Assembly (NCBI RefSeq): GCF_014529535.1
Contig: NC_050738.1
Location: forward strand, 12,850,062 to 12,914,061
From: Bradysia coprophila
Lineage: Eukaryota; Arthropoda; Insecta; Diptera; Sciaridae
Direction of reading: 5' to 3'
Length of the DNA: 64,000 nucleotides
The notes under the pieces were generated by a model that worked only from the letters and a program-made list of their open reading frames with translations, had not been told where the DNA came from and did not search any database. The position numbers were made by a program, and so were the translations under genes. Shown here piece by piece: positions 22,270-34,100 of this stretch. How positions within the stretch are numbered: position 1 is the stretch's first letter; each line of letters starts with the position of its first letter.

Positions 22270-22472
22270 GATAAATAAACAAACCCATTGAAATACACAA
22301 CAAAAATATTGACAGCGATGACATAAGATCTTGTGCGTTTCATGCCGTTTCGTTTAATACTCATTTTTCGTCAAATATTCACGTGCACTATTTGAACTTC
22401 GAAGCAGAAAAATCGTATTTTGGATGATGTAGGGTCGACACGATTCTCACATATTTTTTTATCATCATAACA
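22270..22472. other. ZCRB1 upstream region
   Basis: Presumptive promoter DNA. Its distal edge carries ATCATCATAACA, matching the terminal sequence of the repeats at 18.2-19.2 kb. Confidence 0.4.
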
Positions 22473-22895
22473 GAGGGATTCTTTTGAAAAACAGCCTACC
22501 TAAATTACCCGTCAAATGACACCCTACACGACCATGTACGTTTTGAGTACCTCGAGAAATTTCTGTAAGACTTCGGTTGAAAACTTCAACTGCACATATT
22601 TCAGTGTCAATGAATTTTCAACCCAATAAGTCCCTATTCTGCTCAATAGTACATGTGATTACCTTTCTAATGACACCCCACACGACCCTGTACGGCTCGT
22701 GTAACTGGAGAAATTTTTGTAAGAAAAGTGCAAGTTTTCGGTTTTTGCTCACCTTTAACCAGCCACACAAACTTCGAAGAATTTTTTTAAAAGTGGTTTT
22801 GGCTTCTAGGGTCGAATACCTTTCTAGGCACATATAAAAAAGTCCACTGGAAAATCAGTCCGATTTCGGTAGGTTGTTTTTCAAAAGAATCCCTC
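22473..22895. mobile_element. TIR element, 27-bp ends, AACA duplication
   Basis: The left end is GAGGGATTCTTTTGAAAAAC then AGCCTACC; the right end is the inverse with one mismatch. AACA borders both sides. The interior has two direct repeats about 155 bp apart (AATGACACCCTACACGACC and AATGACACCCCACACGACC), each followed by GAGAAATTT.TGTAAG. No transposase motif. The target itself resembles the ATCATAACAGTCT end of the 18.2-19.2 kb repeats, so this element probably landed in an older repeat. Confidence 0.75.
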
Positions 22896-25556
22896 AACAG
22901 TCTTCGTACAATATCTTCTTGTTTCTCGCTTTGGGACCTCATTAATCACTAATGGATTCTCCTTTTCCAGGTGATTTCTTTCAATGGAAGAAGGTCTGTA
23001 CATTTTTTGATGGAGTTCTCATTAAAGGTTTTGAACTTAACGGTTCTATTAGAGTTCCATCTCTTGCATATGTGTAACTATAGTAAACCCAAAGCTCAGG
23101 CGCATAAATTTGTATGAAGTTCGGAAATGGTTATTTATGACATCGAGTGCAAAGTACTTCATTAGGCTCTAGGTGCGTAATTATGACACGCTGCACACAC
23201 ATATCGTGAGACTGAAAAAGTACTTTGCACAGTAATTCATAAAATGCAACATAGGCATCTATAGTTCGTAATAGATCATTGTCAATGTCGTTTGAGCTGT
23301 CAAATAAGTTGTCAATTTCACAAAGCTAACCTCAAATCAAAAAAAAAAAATTATTGGATAGTGGGTCGACACACAAATTTTCAACGTCTTTTGATGTCAG
23401 CCTTGTGAAATCGACAACTCATGTGACACTATTTAACGCTGATCTATTTTTGCAGAGATAGAGGGAGATAGAAGGAACATTGGAATGACAGTTGGCTTCT
23501 ATGTTAGAGAATGTAAGTGAATTTGTATGCAATTTTCTCACCTTATCTCCCATAGGAGCGAACTGTCATTCCAATGTTCCTTTTTGTATGTAATTCTCTC
23601 ACCTTCTCTCCTACTGTCATTCCAATGTTCCTTCTATCCTTCTATCTCGCCACAGGCGTACCAACTTATCATTTCTCTGGCTGAGTTGAATGACATAAAT
23701 AAAGTATGATGTAGGATATAGCGTGAGCTTTGGGTTCACCCTGCGAGTACTGAGCTTTTCGAAGCTTTGTCGTTGGTTGCATTGAATATTTCGATTTTGG
23801 TTTTTCATCATCCAGCAGAGCTTTTATACTCCTATTATGCCTTCATAGGCTGTGATGTGGATCCATAGTATATTTGAAAATAAAACTCAACAGTTGACAA
23901 CTTGGTTCATTTATCCAAGGGTATAGATAATTATGTATTTGCTTTCAACATTATTCGCTATATAAATTCAACTTATCAGTAAATTAGTACAAGAAAGGGA
24001 GCCAACGTATAATAGATCTAAACGCGATTACTTACAACTGATAAAACGTTTACTTTCACAATATTTTTTAGACAATTTTACTATAACAACCGAGTTTTAT
24101 GCGTATCTGCATCAGTAATAGGCCACCAAAATAACAATTTTACATTCCATTCGGTTTCTTTTTCCTGTACCACTCATAATAATATACCAGAAATGGGGAA
24201 ACAACTATTTGCTGATCAATAACAAATGAGATTTAAACCGATTGCTGGATATTTTACATATTTTCTTACATTTTTTCCCCTATTTATTTATGCAAATGTG
24301 TTCAATCGATTTCGCAATTTATTTTGAATTTTGACTTTCTGATACGAGTAGTGTATACACATATACACCGAAAACATTTAAAGATACGGAGAAAACATAT
24401 ACCTGTAGTAAAAAGAAAATGTTGAAATAACGAAACGAAAAATGTTTCGATCCAATTCGCAAAACAATAAATTTCTTTTTGTTGCTATATTTTAGATAAA
24501 GTTTTTACATTTTATAGTTTTGTGTGCACCATCAACAGTTATACATCTATAGTATATTTAAAAACAGAGACGTCTATTTTAGACATTTTCTTTTGATCAA
24601 ACAATATCCATATACGATTCCATATTACCCAAAGGATTCGTGTAGCAGTTCCATTCATTTTCAAGGAAATTAAAAAAAATGTATTTCATTAAGGTGAAAA
24701 CAATGAACATAACTTGTTAATTTCCTCTGAATAAATTTCATTTTATTAGGGTCACACCGACCAGATAACGGTATAATTAATGTGTCACTAGATAGAATGG
24801 TTCAATTTTGGACTAGAAAACACTCGCTTTGTTAATGATAATGATCTATCGCGTCAGCAGTTTGTGAGGTCATTATGCGTTACGTAGCTTCTGGTCGCCG
24901 TTGGATATTACTGAATGACTGTAATTTTGACCAAACAAAGTCTTAGAGTTCCATTCTATCAAATAAACATGGTGTGTTTGGAAGAATGTTACTATGATCA
25001 ATCAACAGGCGTCATGACCTAAAAAATGGTTTTTTTACTCATAAGTAGAATAACTACTCAACCGAGCTTATTGGGAAGAGAATCAAATCCATCCAGTAAG
25101 TGGAGTTTTTTCAAAACTTCGTAAACCAAACATGCGACTTGAATTTTGATTGTTTTATATACGAAGTGCAATTTATCTTACATTTGTTGAATTGTCAACC
25201 AACTGATGACTAAGCCATCATTATACGTGGCTAACTCGAATGCTAAGCATTTATCACATAACCAACTAATCCGTGCAATAAGTAGACACCATATCGAACA
25301 AACATGCAAGACATTCGACGACTGACTGTTTCGATACGAAAGAAAATTGAATACGTCTTTCAACGTTTCGTATTAATATGCAAAATACCATTTCTCATCA
25401 TGCCATGGCGACAGTGGTACTTGATACATACTCCCAATAGTACACGAATATCTTTTGTCGATTATTGAATGGCGAAAGATTAGAGTTTTTATGCAACGAG
25501 GTCGAGGCCAAATAGAATAGTCGAACTCATATTTCTTAACCTGCTGCATACGGCTG
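22896..25556. other. Intergenic with one weak TIR element
   Basis: No gene recognised. 23083-23739 is bounded by an imperfect inverted pair (GTAAACCCAAAGCTCA / TGAGCTTTGGGTTCAC). Within it AAGGAACATTGGAATGACAG (23472) appears inverted twice (near 23567 and 23616). From 23740 onward I see nothing. Confidence 0.45.
23083..23739. mobile_element. Candidate TIR element, 16-bp ends
   Basis: Ends GTRAACCCAAAGCTCA in inverted orientation. Internal inverted and direct copies of CTGTCATTCCAATGTTCCTT. No target duplication seen. Confidence 0.45.
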
Positions 25557-25697
25557 TCATCTGTTATCGACACCGACAACAACAATAAACGACAAGCTCT
25601 GACTAATGAGATCTTATATTGCAAAAATCATGTTCAAAACAAATGAAATAAAAGATTTCTGAAATCAATCTATGAAAATCTTCGGTCAAATAAAGTT
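25557..25697 (+). repeat. Dispersed repeat family, copy 4 (left part)
   Basis: TCATCTGTTATCGACACCGA, CAACAACAATAAACGACAAG, then GAAATAAAAGATTT and GGTCAAATAAAGTT. The copy is interrupted by the element at 25701-26013. Its right part (GTAAATATGCTTGCCGTCTG-like, matching 54960-54985) resumes at about 26018. Confidence 0.6.
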
Positions 25698-25700
25698 CAT

Positions 25701-26013
25701 TCGCGGAATTTTGAAAACCGACACATTTTCTGTTTCTGTGTTTTACTTGAGTTTCTGATTTCTCCATATAAAAATACATGCAAAATTCTAACGTACTTCA
25801 AGCATGAGTGGTACTTTAAATAGGGTACTGAAACTGGACAGTGTGTCGAACACATTTTGGCAACTGTAAAAAAATCTGGAAATTTTTTTCATACAAATTA
25901 GTACTCTATTTGGCAGCTATCTTTAACACCAAGTGCGTTGAAAATTCACATAAAACCAGTAAAACCGAGTAAAACACAAAACAGACAATGTGTCGGTTTT
26001 CAAAATTCCTCGA
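25701..26013. mobile_element. MITE with about 45-bp inverted ends, inserted in dispersed repeat copy 4
   Basis: The left end GGAATTTTGAAAACCGACAC continues ATTTTCTGTTTCTGTGTTTTACT. The right end is the inverse, with GTAAAACACAAAACAGACAA then TGTGTCGGTTTTC. About 313 bp with no coding capacity. It separates two pieces of the dispersed repeat that are contiguous in the copy at 54850. Confidence 0.75.
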
Positions 26014-28897
26014 GTGTAATAGTTTGAATAGTAAAACTGTAAATATGCTTGCCGTCTGTGACAGGTTAAAACATTTTCAGTTGAATAGTGGCATTTTGGG
26101 TGACTTTGGTCTTGCCCATGATAACTTTCTGAGCTTCATTTAACCAAAGTCAGCGTCAGAAATCTGCACTGATCCCGTATACTCGGCACTACTAAGTGTT
26201 CGTTCATTAAAAAAAATAGTGTTTTCTCAACCGAAATCGGTCTGGTCTGGCAACAGTATCACTAAAGTTTAGTGTCATTTTTTTTGTCGAAAATTGCTAA
26301 AATGAAATTTGTCTCATTTTGATATATCATCTAAATTGAATTCTTAAATTTAATATTTTGGTTATTTGGCTATTATTTGAGTAAATGCTATAAAAGTGCG
26401 ATGATCGTCTTCCTTTCATTTCTTCTAAAAACACTACATAAATGTACGTTACTACTTATACGCAATATATATATATTTTCTGTGATATACACTAAGTCAT
26501 AAATTTTATCGATTGATTTATCTACGGCTTTTAAATAAATTACTCTTGTTCACCAATTTATCTAATATTTGAGGTACTTACATGCTAATGTACAATTATT
26601 ATTAACGAATTATTGGTCCAATACTTAGTATATATCGTGTTGTGTGACAGTTGCATTCATCGACACAAACTTATTTTATTCGACTTAGCTTTGGATTGGA
26701 ATTTATAGCGCTTAATAAGGATAAGATTCCTTAATCCCCTTACCATTTAAAAAATAATAAATCTGCAGAATGAAGTAGATAACTTCGATTTTGTTGAGAC
26801 ACATTTAGTACATATCAACTTATTCACAAACTAAATGGTAAATCAATAATTTCTTTCGAATAGAATCTAGAAGGGTTTTAGTATCAAATCTTGTACTTCA
26901 TTCGTTCAAACATAGATATCTTACCATATAAGGAAACACTAACTTCGGCTCATCACGTATTATTCTCTTTGCTGTCGACAGCAAATGATTAGAGCTGATC
27001 AGAAGGAAAATGTATCACGGTTTGTCGTTATTATCAACTCAACAGTTTCCAATTAAAACAACCAACGGTTCAACTGCTATTCGTGCAGTGGTCTTGATGT
27101 GAGTTATTCTTGTAAAGAGTTTGTATTGAAACAAAAAATTTGTACCGGAAAAATGTAAAGCCCAAATCTTTATGGTGATACCACAAGTGGTGTTACAATT
27201 GAGAAAAATTGTTTCATGAGACAACAAAAAATAAACTAAACATTACGTATCGTGCACTCGTCCATAAAGTTCTGAAATGGCAGTTCCTTTTACTATTCAC
27301 TTACTTCCAATTCACCAACAAGACTCTCAATTTCAAACCACTTTTGTGTGTCCTTTTAACTAAAGTTTCATAATCTTCAATATGCATCTCAAGAAACTGT
27401 ACACGGATGCACACAACATCAAACGATTAAGGTACACTCGATATACTTGCATGAAAGTAAAAATTTCAAGAGCGTTTGTGAGCTTATCCCTCATTAACAT
27501 AAGAAGGCTGAGAACACGGAAAATGTACCATTCACTTTGTCTGAATGGATGTATACGTACAGCACCTGTATTAGAGTGTTTTGCAAATAAAGTGGTGCTC
27601 TTCGTTTATTGAACAAGGAATAAGGTATCAATAGTGGAGAGGCGTATATCGTAAGTGATTGTAATGTATGGCAAAGTTTTTAAGTTTAAAAGTTTTGGAG
27701 TTGAAAATTTTGTTTCTTAAAAAATGTAGTCCGTTCTGTGCAGAACTTATAATATATGTGTATGCTTCGGTTTCTAACTTGGATTTCTCAGTTAGTGATT
27801 TGAGAGAATTGCTCAATCGGCTGGACAGCCTAATCAACAATTTTTCAATTTAGAAAATGTTTGAATTTTACTTGAATTACTTATGTTTCTTTGAGTATTG
27901 GTGGAAACAGCCTAAGAAAACTTAAGTCATTAGAAATGACTTAAAATAAAAATAGAAACGGCAGACATATAGCGATGTAATCATTAAATCTCTTACTTCT
28001 TTTGTTGTTTAAAGTTTGTTATAAAGTCTTCCAAGAATTTGACATACATTTCGCTATATAAGACACATCAACCGCAGGACAACACTCTTTTTTATGATTC
28101 TTGTACTTTCTAGTAGCTGCGATTTAGTTTTTTATAAGTTTATGAATTTTCCCAAAATATCCCACTGCTAATTGCTAATATTTATAGTGAGCTTTAAGCT
28201 CTTCCCTTCGGGTCTAAAGTTCATTGTCTTCCTAAGAACTCTTATATATTTTTTAAATAAAACCGAAATCAAGAGCAACCTCAATTTACGGCTATAAAAT
28301 ATCTATAACAACAATCTCTGTAGTTAGTTTAATTGAGACGACACAACAATATGTTGTTCATTCTCATTGACCGTAACATTAAATTATTTTTAACTATTTT
28401 TTTTTGTTCTATACTTAGTTATATATACATAATGTCTAATGCACTAATGGATCCATTTTCATTGATTCATAATAGTTGATCATTTCTTTAAGAAATATAA
28501 TTTGTTTTCATTTATTTTTTGGTAATTTATTTTATATATTTTAAATTGTTCATTAAATGAAGAATAAAGAAACTGAGTACTGTGTATGGTAAATAGTAAA
28601 GCTGTTAATTGAATAAACAGCATCCATCATTTTTGTGCTTTTTATAGTTTTTAATAGTCTACATTCTTCGATTTAAGTTAGATAAGTCCAAGCGAATTTA
28701 TTTATTTATTTTTTTGGTAAATAATGTCAAGATCCACCGCAAAACAGACAAAATTGTAGAGCTTTTTCCTACAGTAGAAGAAATTCAATTAAAAATAGAC
28801 GAGCCTTCATGACAGAGTGGAGAGCTGAAATATTTTTTTAAGTTGGCTAAAGCCTCGGCTTGGGGTGTAGATGACATTGTACAGATAGAGCTTTAGT
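26014..28897. other. Intergenic, no gene seen
   Basis: Very AT-rich. It contains the right part of dispersed repeat copy 4 (about 26018-26080) and a minus-strand copy (26855-26990). Confidence 0.45.
26855..26990 (-). repeat. Dispersed repeat family, minus-strand copy
   Basis: GTATCAAATCTTGTACTTCA then TTCGTT is the inverse of the GAAGTACAAGACTTTGTATC block of copy 3. CTGTCGACAGCAAA follows in the expected place of the inverse CGACAACA block. Confidence 0.45.
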
Positions 28898-29123
28898 GTC
28901 CTTAGCAATACATTAGATATTAATTGGAGGAATCATATTTTGTAGGTTTCAGCAAACGGCTGAGTACAAAATTAAAAGTTATAGCTCGGCTGCGGTCATT
29001 TTTTCGAGTTTTTCTTAAAAAACGGCCTTAGCCGAGCTATAATTTTTAATTTTGTACTCAGCCGTTTGCTGAAACCTACAAAATATGATTCCTCTAATTA
29101 ATATCTAATGGATTGCTAAAGAC
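28898..29123. mobile_element. Near-perfect 226-bp hairpin (young MITE)
   Basis: The arms are about 92-105 bp and differ at only about five positions: TTAGCAATACATTAGATATT, GGAATCATATTTTGTAGGTT, TCAGCAAACGGCTGAGTAC and TATAGCTCGGCT each recur inverted. The short loop is T-rich. Such low arm divergence implies recent origin or gene conversion. A transcript through it would fold into one long duplex. Confidence 0.85.
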
Positions 29124-29872
29124 CACGGTGGGGTTGAACAAAACTTAAATAGAGTCGCGACACCACCTATGATTTTTTTTTCATGTTCTGGTTGAAAGAC
29201 TCGAGTACTACACGAAACTGTATTCAGTTTCCGGATCTGTGCAGCCATTTCGGAGAACCGGCACACGTGGCCGTGCGGGACACACGAGTCAATTTAAATA
29301 CAGATTGTTATACCAACTGATAGAGGGACTAATTGTAAGTTAATTCGTGTCAAAATTGCTTCTCTCAACGACCTGGCCACGGAGCAACAGCCAGCTAAAG
29401 TCGAAATTTCGACATTTTTGAATGGTGATATGTCTAGGACGAAAAAAGTTTGAAACTCTTTGAATGGCGCTAATGGTAGAGGATTCCATGCTCCATTAAA
29501 CGCCGTGAATGGATTTTACAAAATTTGTCTCAATTGTACAACTGTTCAACTCATCTGTAATACACAGGTAGACCCTTCTTGCAACGAAACAATAAGGCCT
29601 GATCAGCCTGCAGTCTAAGCTTTACAACGATACCACACTTGCCATACCAGCTTCACAACAAGTATCTGTTTAGACCTTTTATTTGTCACTCTACGACGAA
29701 ATTTTCAATTTATTATCCATCTTCAAGTGCCCGTTCCTTTAGGATGAGTGGTATTGTTATCCATTCTTCATAAATAAAGTGGTTTAAGTTATTTTAAGCA
29801 ATTCTGACATTAATTACGTGTATCATGAGTCGGTTAAAGCTGATTTCCACATATTTTTGGGGTAAATTTCCT

Positions 29873-29935
29873 CGTTTTCGTGTGTTTATTGACCTCGGCT
29901 TCGCCTCGGATCAACAAAATTCACACGAAAACTCT
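29873..29935. repeat. Small hairpin
   Basis: GTTTTCGTGTG and CACACGAAAAC flank an inner palindrome CCTCGGCTTCGCCTCGG. Confidence 0.55.
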
Positions 29936-30649
29936 ACTTTTTATTTTTTCATCCCAAGTCATCTAAAATCATTGTTATCTCGAATATAGTATGTCTACTT
30001 TATCAGACTTTCCAACTAATTTTTCAGTTACAGTCATCGTCAGTGAAATTTAGACATTTTTTTCAGCTGATTCACTCATAAACAAATCTGCTCATAAGTT
30101 ATTATATAAGTTTACCAGTTACACGCTCATGCTTGTAACTATTTCACCCGTATAAGCACTTTTGTTTGCAAACTCACATCTAAATTTCACAGACGACGAC
30201 TCTAACTGAACAAATAAAATTCAATTCAATACTGTGTTAGCATATCTCTTTCTAAAGCTAACCTGTCCAAATCACAATAATTTCAAGAGTAATAGAAATC
30301 GTAACTGCAGAATACTGAACTGAAACCACTTCTCTAATTTAGTTTATCTTTGGGTTCGAGTTCGAGAGGAACAGCGAAATTTTAAACAACGAACTCATTT
30401 ATAGATTATGGACTTATAAAGTCAGAAAGAAAAATTTGTCTTCAGTATACAAACTTGCCCAAATATTTGTCGGAAATGATGGCTTTTGGGAATTTTATAT
30501 CTGAAAATTCGGAATAATTCGACAGATTTCAAAAAAAAACCGTATTGTTTTCGGATTGGCCAAGGCCTTACAACAGCAGGTAACGTAGACCACCTTTTTT
30601 AAATTAGAAGATACCAGTGACTATTTTCGGAAAACGTATTACATTCCCT

Positions 30650-30744
30650 AAAATGTCGGTTACTTTAGTAAAAAAATTCAATTAATTGAACCAATTTCAA
30701 TGAAATACCGTAATAGAAATTAGAGTAAAACTTACCGACATTTT
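30650..30744. repeat. Short TIR element
   Basis: AAAATGTCGGT on the left and ACCGACATTTT on the right, about 95 bp apart end to end, with AT-rich interior. Confidence 0.5.
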
Positions 30745-31117
30745 TGCGTTTATCGTAATTTCCGCAACCCTGCTAAAATCTGGTCTTCAAAATAAAATTT
30801 TCGAGAATCCGATAGCTCGTTTTGGGATACTCGAGTTCTTCATTTCAGGATGAACTAAATGAATTTTCAATTTTCTACGTAGCTCGAAGTTTGTCTGTTC
30901 ATTTGATGGTTAAAGTACATTTTAACTTTAATTTTCTTAATCATTACAATTAAATACTTTATAAGGCTTTCATTGAAATATATTAGATTTAAATTGCTTT
31001 TTATGTGCCGTAACGATCTCATGTTACAGCGTCCACTGTTTTTAAGGTTGTACACCACTTTCGAATCAACAAATACCAAAAAAGCTAAAACTCTTCGTTG
31101 ATCGTAATGGCCCTTAT

Positions 31118-34100
31118 CTAGCTGGTCGTACAATTGTACGGATCTTCCAACCGGAAATTCAATATGTCCTCGTACGGTCGAATGCCCTCGTCGCGCTTTT
31201 TATCCCGAATACTTTCGACTTCAGCTAAAACACGCAAAAAGTTTTGACCAGCTAGTTTGGTGAGCTCATCAACGGTCCAACCGTCGCCAAGCAGTTCAGC
31301 AAACAGTACTGGATACGTGGATACCTAGCGCAAATGGTTGTTCTTAATTAGTTTGTAATGAATGGACAAAAAAGAATAAGTTTCATGTGGGAATTATAAG
31401 CAAGAACATGTTTGCTCTGTAAGCTGTATGTGTAGTCTATACATATTTATGTATCTACCACACAAGCACTGAACATGTGGGGGATTTTTTTCGGATAGAA
31501 AGTATTGCTATCCATATTCCCCTACACCATGTACACAGCAAAATGATCTTTCGCTTTGTATGCACAACTTGTGTGAAATAATCTGAACATACATTCCGAT
31601 ACGAAATTGATGGTAGTCGATTTCAATTTACAAATATTCGTTTTTCCCAGCGTTGTACTAACACTTTCAATACGCGCTCTGTTCTAGATTTAATGCAATT
31701 TTACAGTTTCGTGTACAGAACGAAATTAAATCGCTTGGGTGGAGTATTTATGCGAGCAGTGAGTGCACTTTATAGAACACTTTATACTTACATCTTCCAA
31801 CCCTTTAGGAGTGCTATGAAAAAAAAAACACGAAAATTTCATTTACTAACGATTGTAAATTGCAACTATTTACAACTACTCACAAATTGATTCCGTCGTA
31901 GCCGGCACCCAATCCAACGTAATCAACTCCAGCTACCAATTTTATGTGATTAAGATGAGCTGAAATTTTAATTTAAAAAAAAAATCAATATTTGCTTGTC
32001 ATCACTTTCCATTGGTTAAATGTTTGCATTACCAACAGCATCCTGAACAGTCGCATTTTCGCTGCAACTTAAAAAACTCGAATAGAAATTCACCATAATC
32101 AGTCCACGATTTTTTACGATTAACTCTAATATGCTATCCTGTACATTTCGACTGGAGTTACACAGTTCGTATGCCGACGAATGTGAGAATATCACAGGTG
32201 CTTCCGATATGGCCAGAGCATCTTTCATTGTGCCGACCGATACGTGGGACAGATCAACGATCATACCGAGCCGATTCATTTCACGAATGATGGTCTGCAT
32301 TGAGATTTTTTTATTTAGATTTCTTGTCAAGTAACAAAATTTACACTGAATACCTTTCCGAACTCAGTTAATCCCCCGTGTTTCACATCAAACTTTGGCG
32401 AATCAGCATAACTGCTGTCAGCCCACGGCGTGTGACAAGTTGAAGTTAGAGTCATGTATCTAACACCGAGCGAATAAAATGTACGAAGAACACTAAGACT
32501 ACCGCCTAAACTATGACCACCTTCAACGCCAGTCAATGAACAAAGTTGATGGTTCTTATGAGCTTCCACAATGTCTGCATTTTAATTTAAAAAATAAATA
32601 AATAATTTGATTTAAATAAAAGATAATTGCTCTTCTCAGACCTATAGCCGAAGTGCACGTAGTCAACTGGGGAGAATATTTTTCGGTCAATCGAATTATC
32701 ACATCTATCTGCTCTAAGGTTAGCTGAACGGCATCTTTATGTTGAGCCTCACAGGGGACATAGGCTGCCCAAAACTGTAGGTTTAATGTTTGAATTTACG
32801 AAAATTTCTTTGAATTGAATTTTCTCATCAAATTACCTGTGCCGATACTCGTCCTTTCTTAAGTCGTGGCAGATCTGTGTGACTCCATACTGATCGCGAC
32901 CACGGCGGTATGTTCTTGAGACTTATGTCAAAGCTAGAAAATCAAAGTTACAAAAAACCCCGTTTATACATTTCGACTTTCGTGTGTACGTACTTGAACT
33001 CGTTCAATTGATTGTGTAAGAATTTTCGAATGTTGTATGGTAAATCGTTGTGTCCATCGATCAATGGTACTGTGTTCAGAAGCTGCGTTGCTGCTTGCAA
33101 TCGTTCTTCGAATGGTGCGCCTGTTGATGAGTTTGATCGGTAAAAACACAGTTCATAAAGCAAAGTATAAATTTAAAAAAAATACCCGCTGCAACTCTCA
33201 GTGCTAGAGGAACGGCGACACCAGCTGCTCCAGCGATCAATAAAATTGAAGTTACCGCCAACCAGTGACGAAATGGATCCCATTCTAAATATTTAAATTT
33301 GGTTTTAGAAAATTCATTATCTGTTCACTTAAAATGGGATTTGGCGAACTTTTGACTGACTTCTGACTAGCTATTTAACATATTAAGAGGAAGTACATCT
33401 GTTATCAACAATAACGACAACAATAAGCGATGCGCTTTGGTTTGTCGTCTTTTATTTAGCAAATTGCTTGTTAAAACAATTGAAGTAAAAGATTTAGTAT
33501 CATGAAAGTACTTTAAACAGAAGAAGTAGTAGACTTTGGTATAATACTGTGATATGACGTTTTTAGAAGATTTTTTTTTGCTGAACCGAATCCGTTTATG
33601 GCCTACTACCTACTCCCACCCTTCAATCAATATTACAATTTTCGTAATTACTTTCAATTAGCAATTTCTATTCAATGCAATTTTCATTATTTGATCATTT
33701 CAATTTATTCATGAAATGAAAAAGCTTTTGATGTCCATACCAAACAGTGTACACATACTGCAGTATTTTCGGATTTAATTTTTATTAATTGCAAAAAAAA
33801 AGAGAATTAACAAAAAGTGTGTACGAAGCAGAGATACACAGTAAATATAATCACTGTTCGAATTTCATACCTTGAAGCCACAAAATATCGATAGGGTATT
33901 TCGGAGCTTAGCTGTCGATTGTTGGCTGCACACCGCACAGTTTTTAATGGACTCATTATTGTGTTTGATTATGGCCACCATGTATGAATAATTCGATACA
34001 TGCAGTGCTTTAATTGAGTAATTATTGCCTTTTTCGTTTATGCTTTCCATTGACATGGTAATTACAGCCATTGAATTGAGCTAAAAGCGGAAGTAGCGAG

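Larger units (their letters stand above)
29124..31117. other. Intergenic and dipeptidase 3' flank
   Basis: 29150-29700 is less AT-rich than the surroundings, with no frame I recognise; it could be a decayed element. 29873-29935 is a small hairpin (GTTTTCGTGTG ... CACACGAAAAC around CCTCGGCTTCGCCTCGG). 30650-30744 is a short inverted pair (AAAATGTCGGTTAC ... CTTACCGACATTTT). Confidence 0.45.

Noticed and set aside
31325..31883. Apparent frameshift in the dipeptidase gene
   Set aside because: Resolved by the 22-nt microexon at 31792-31813; all phases then close.
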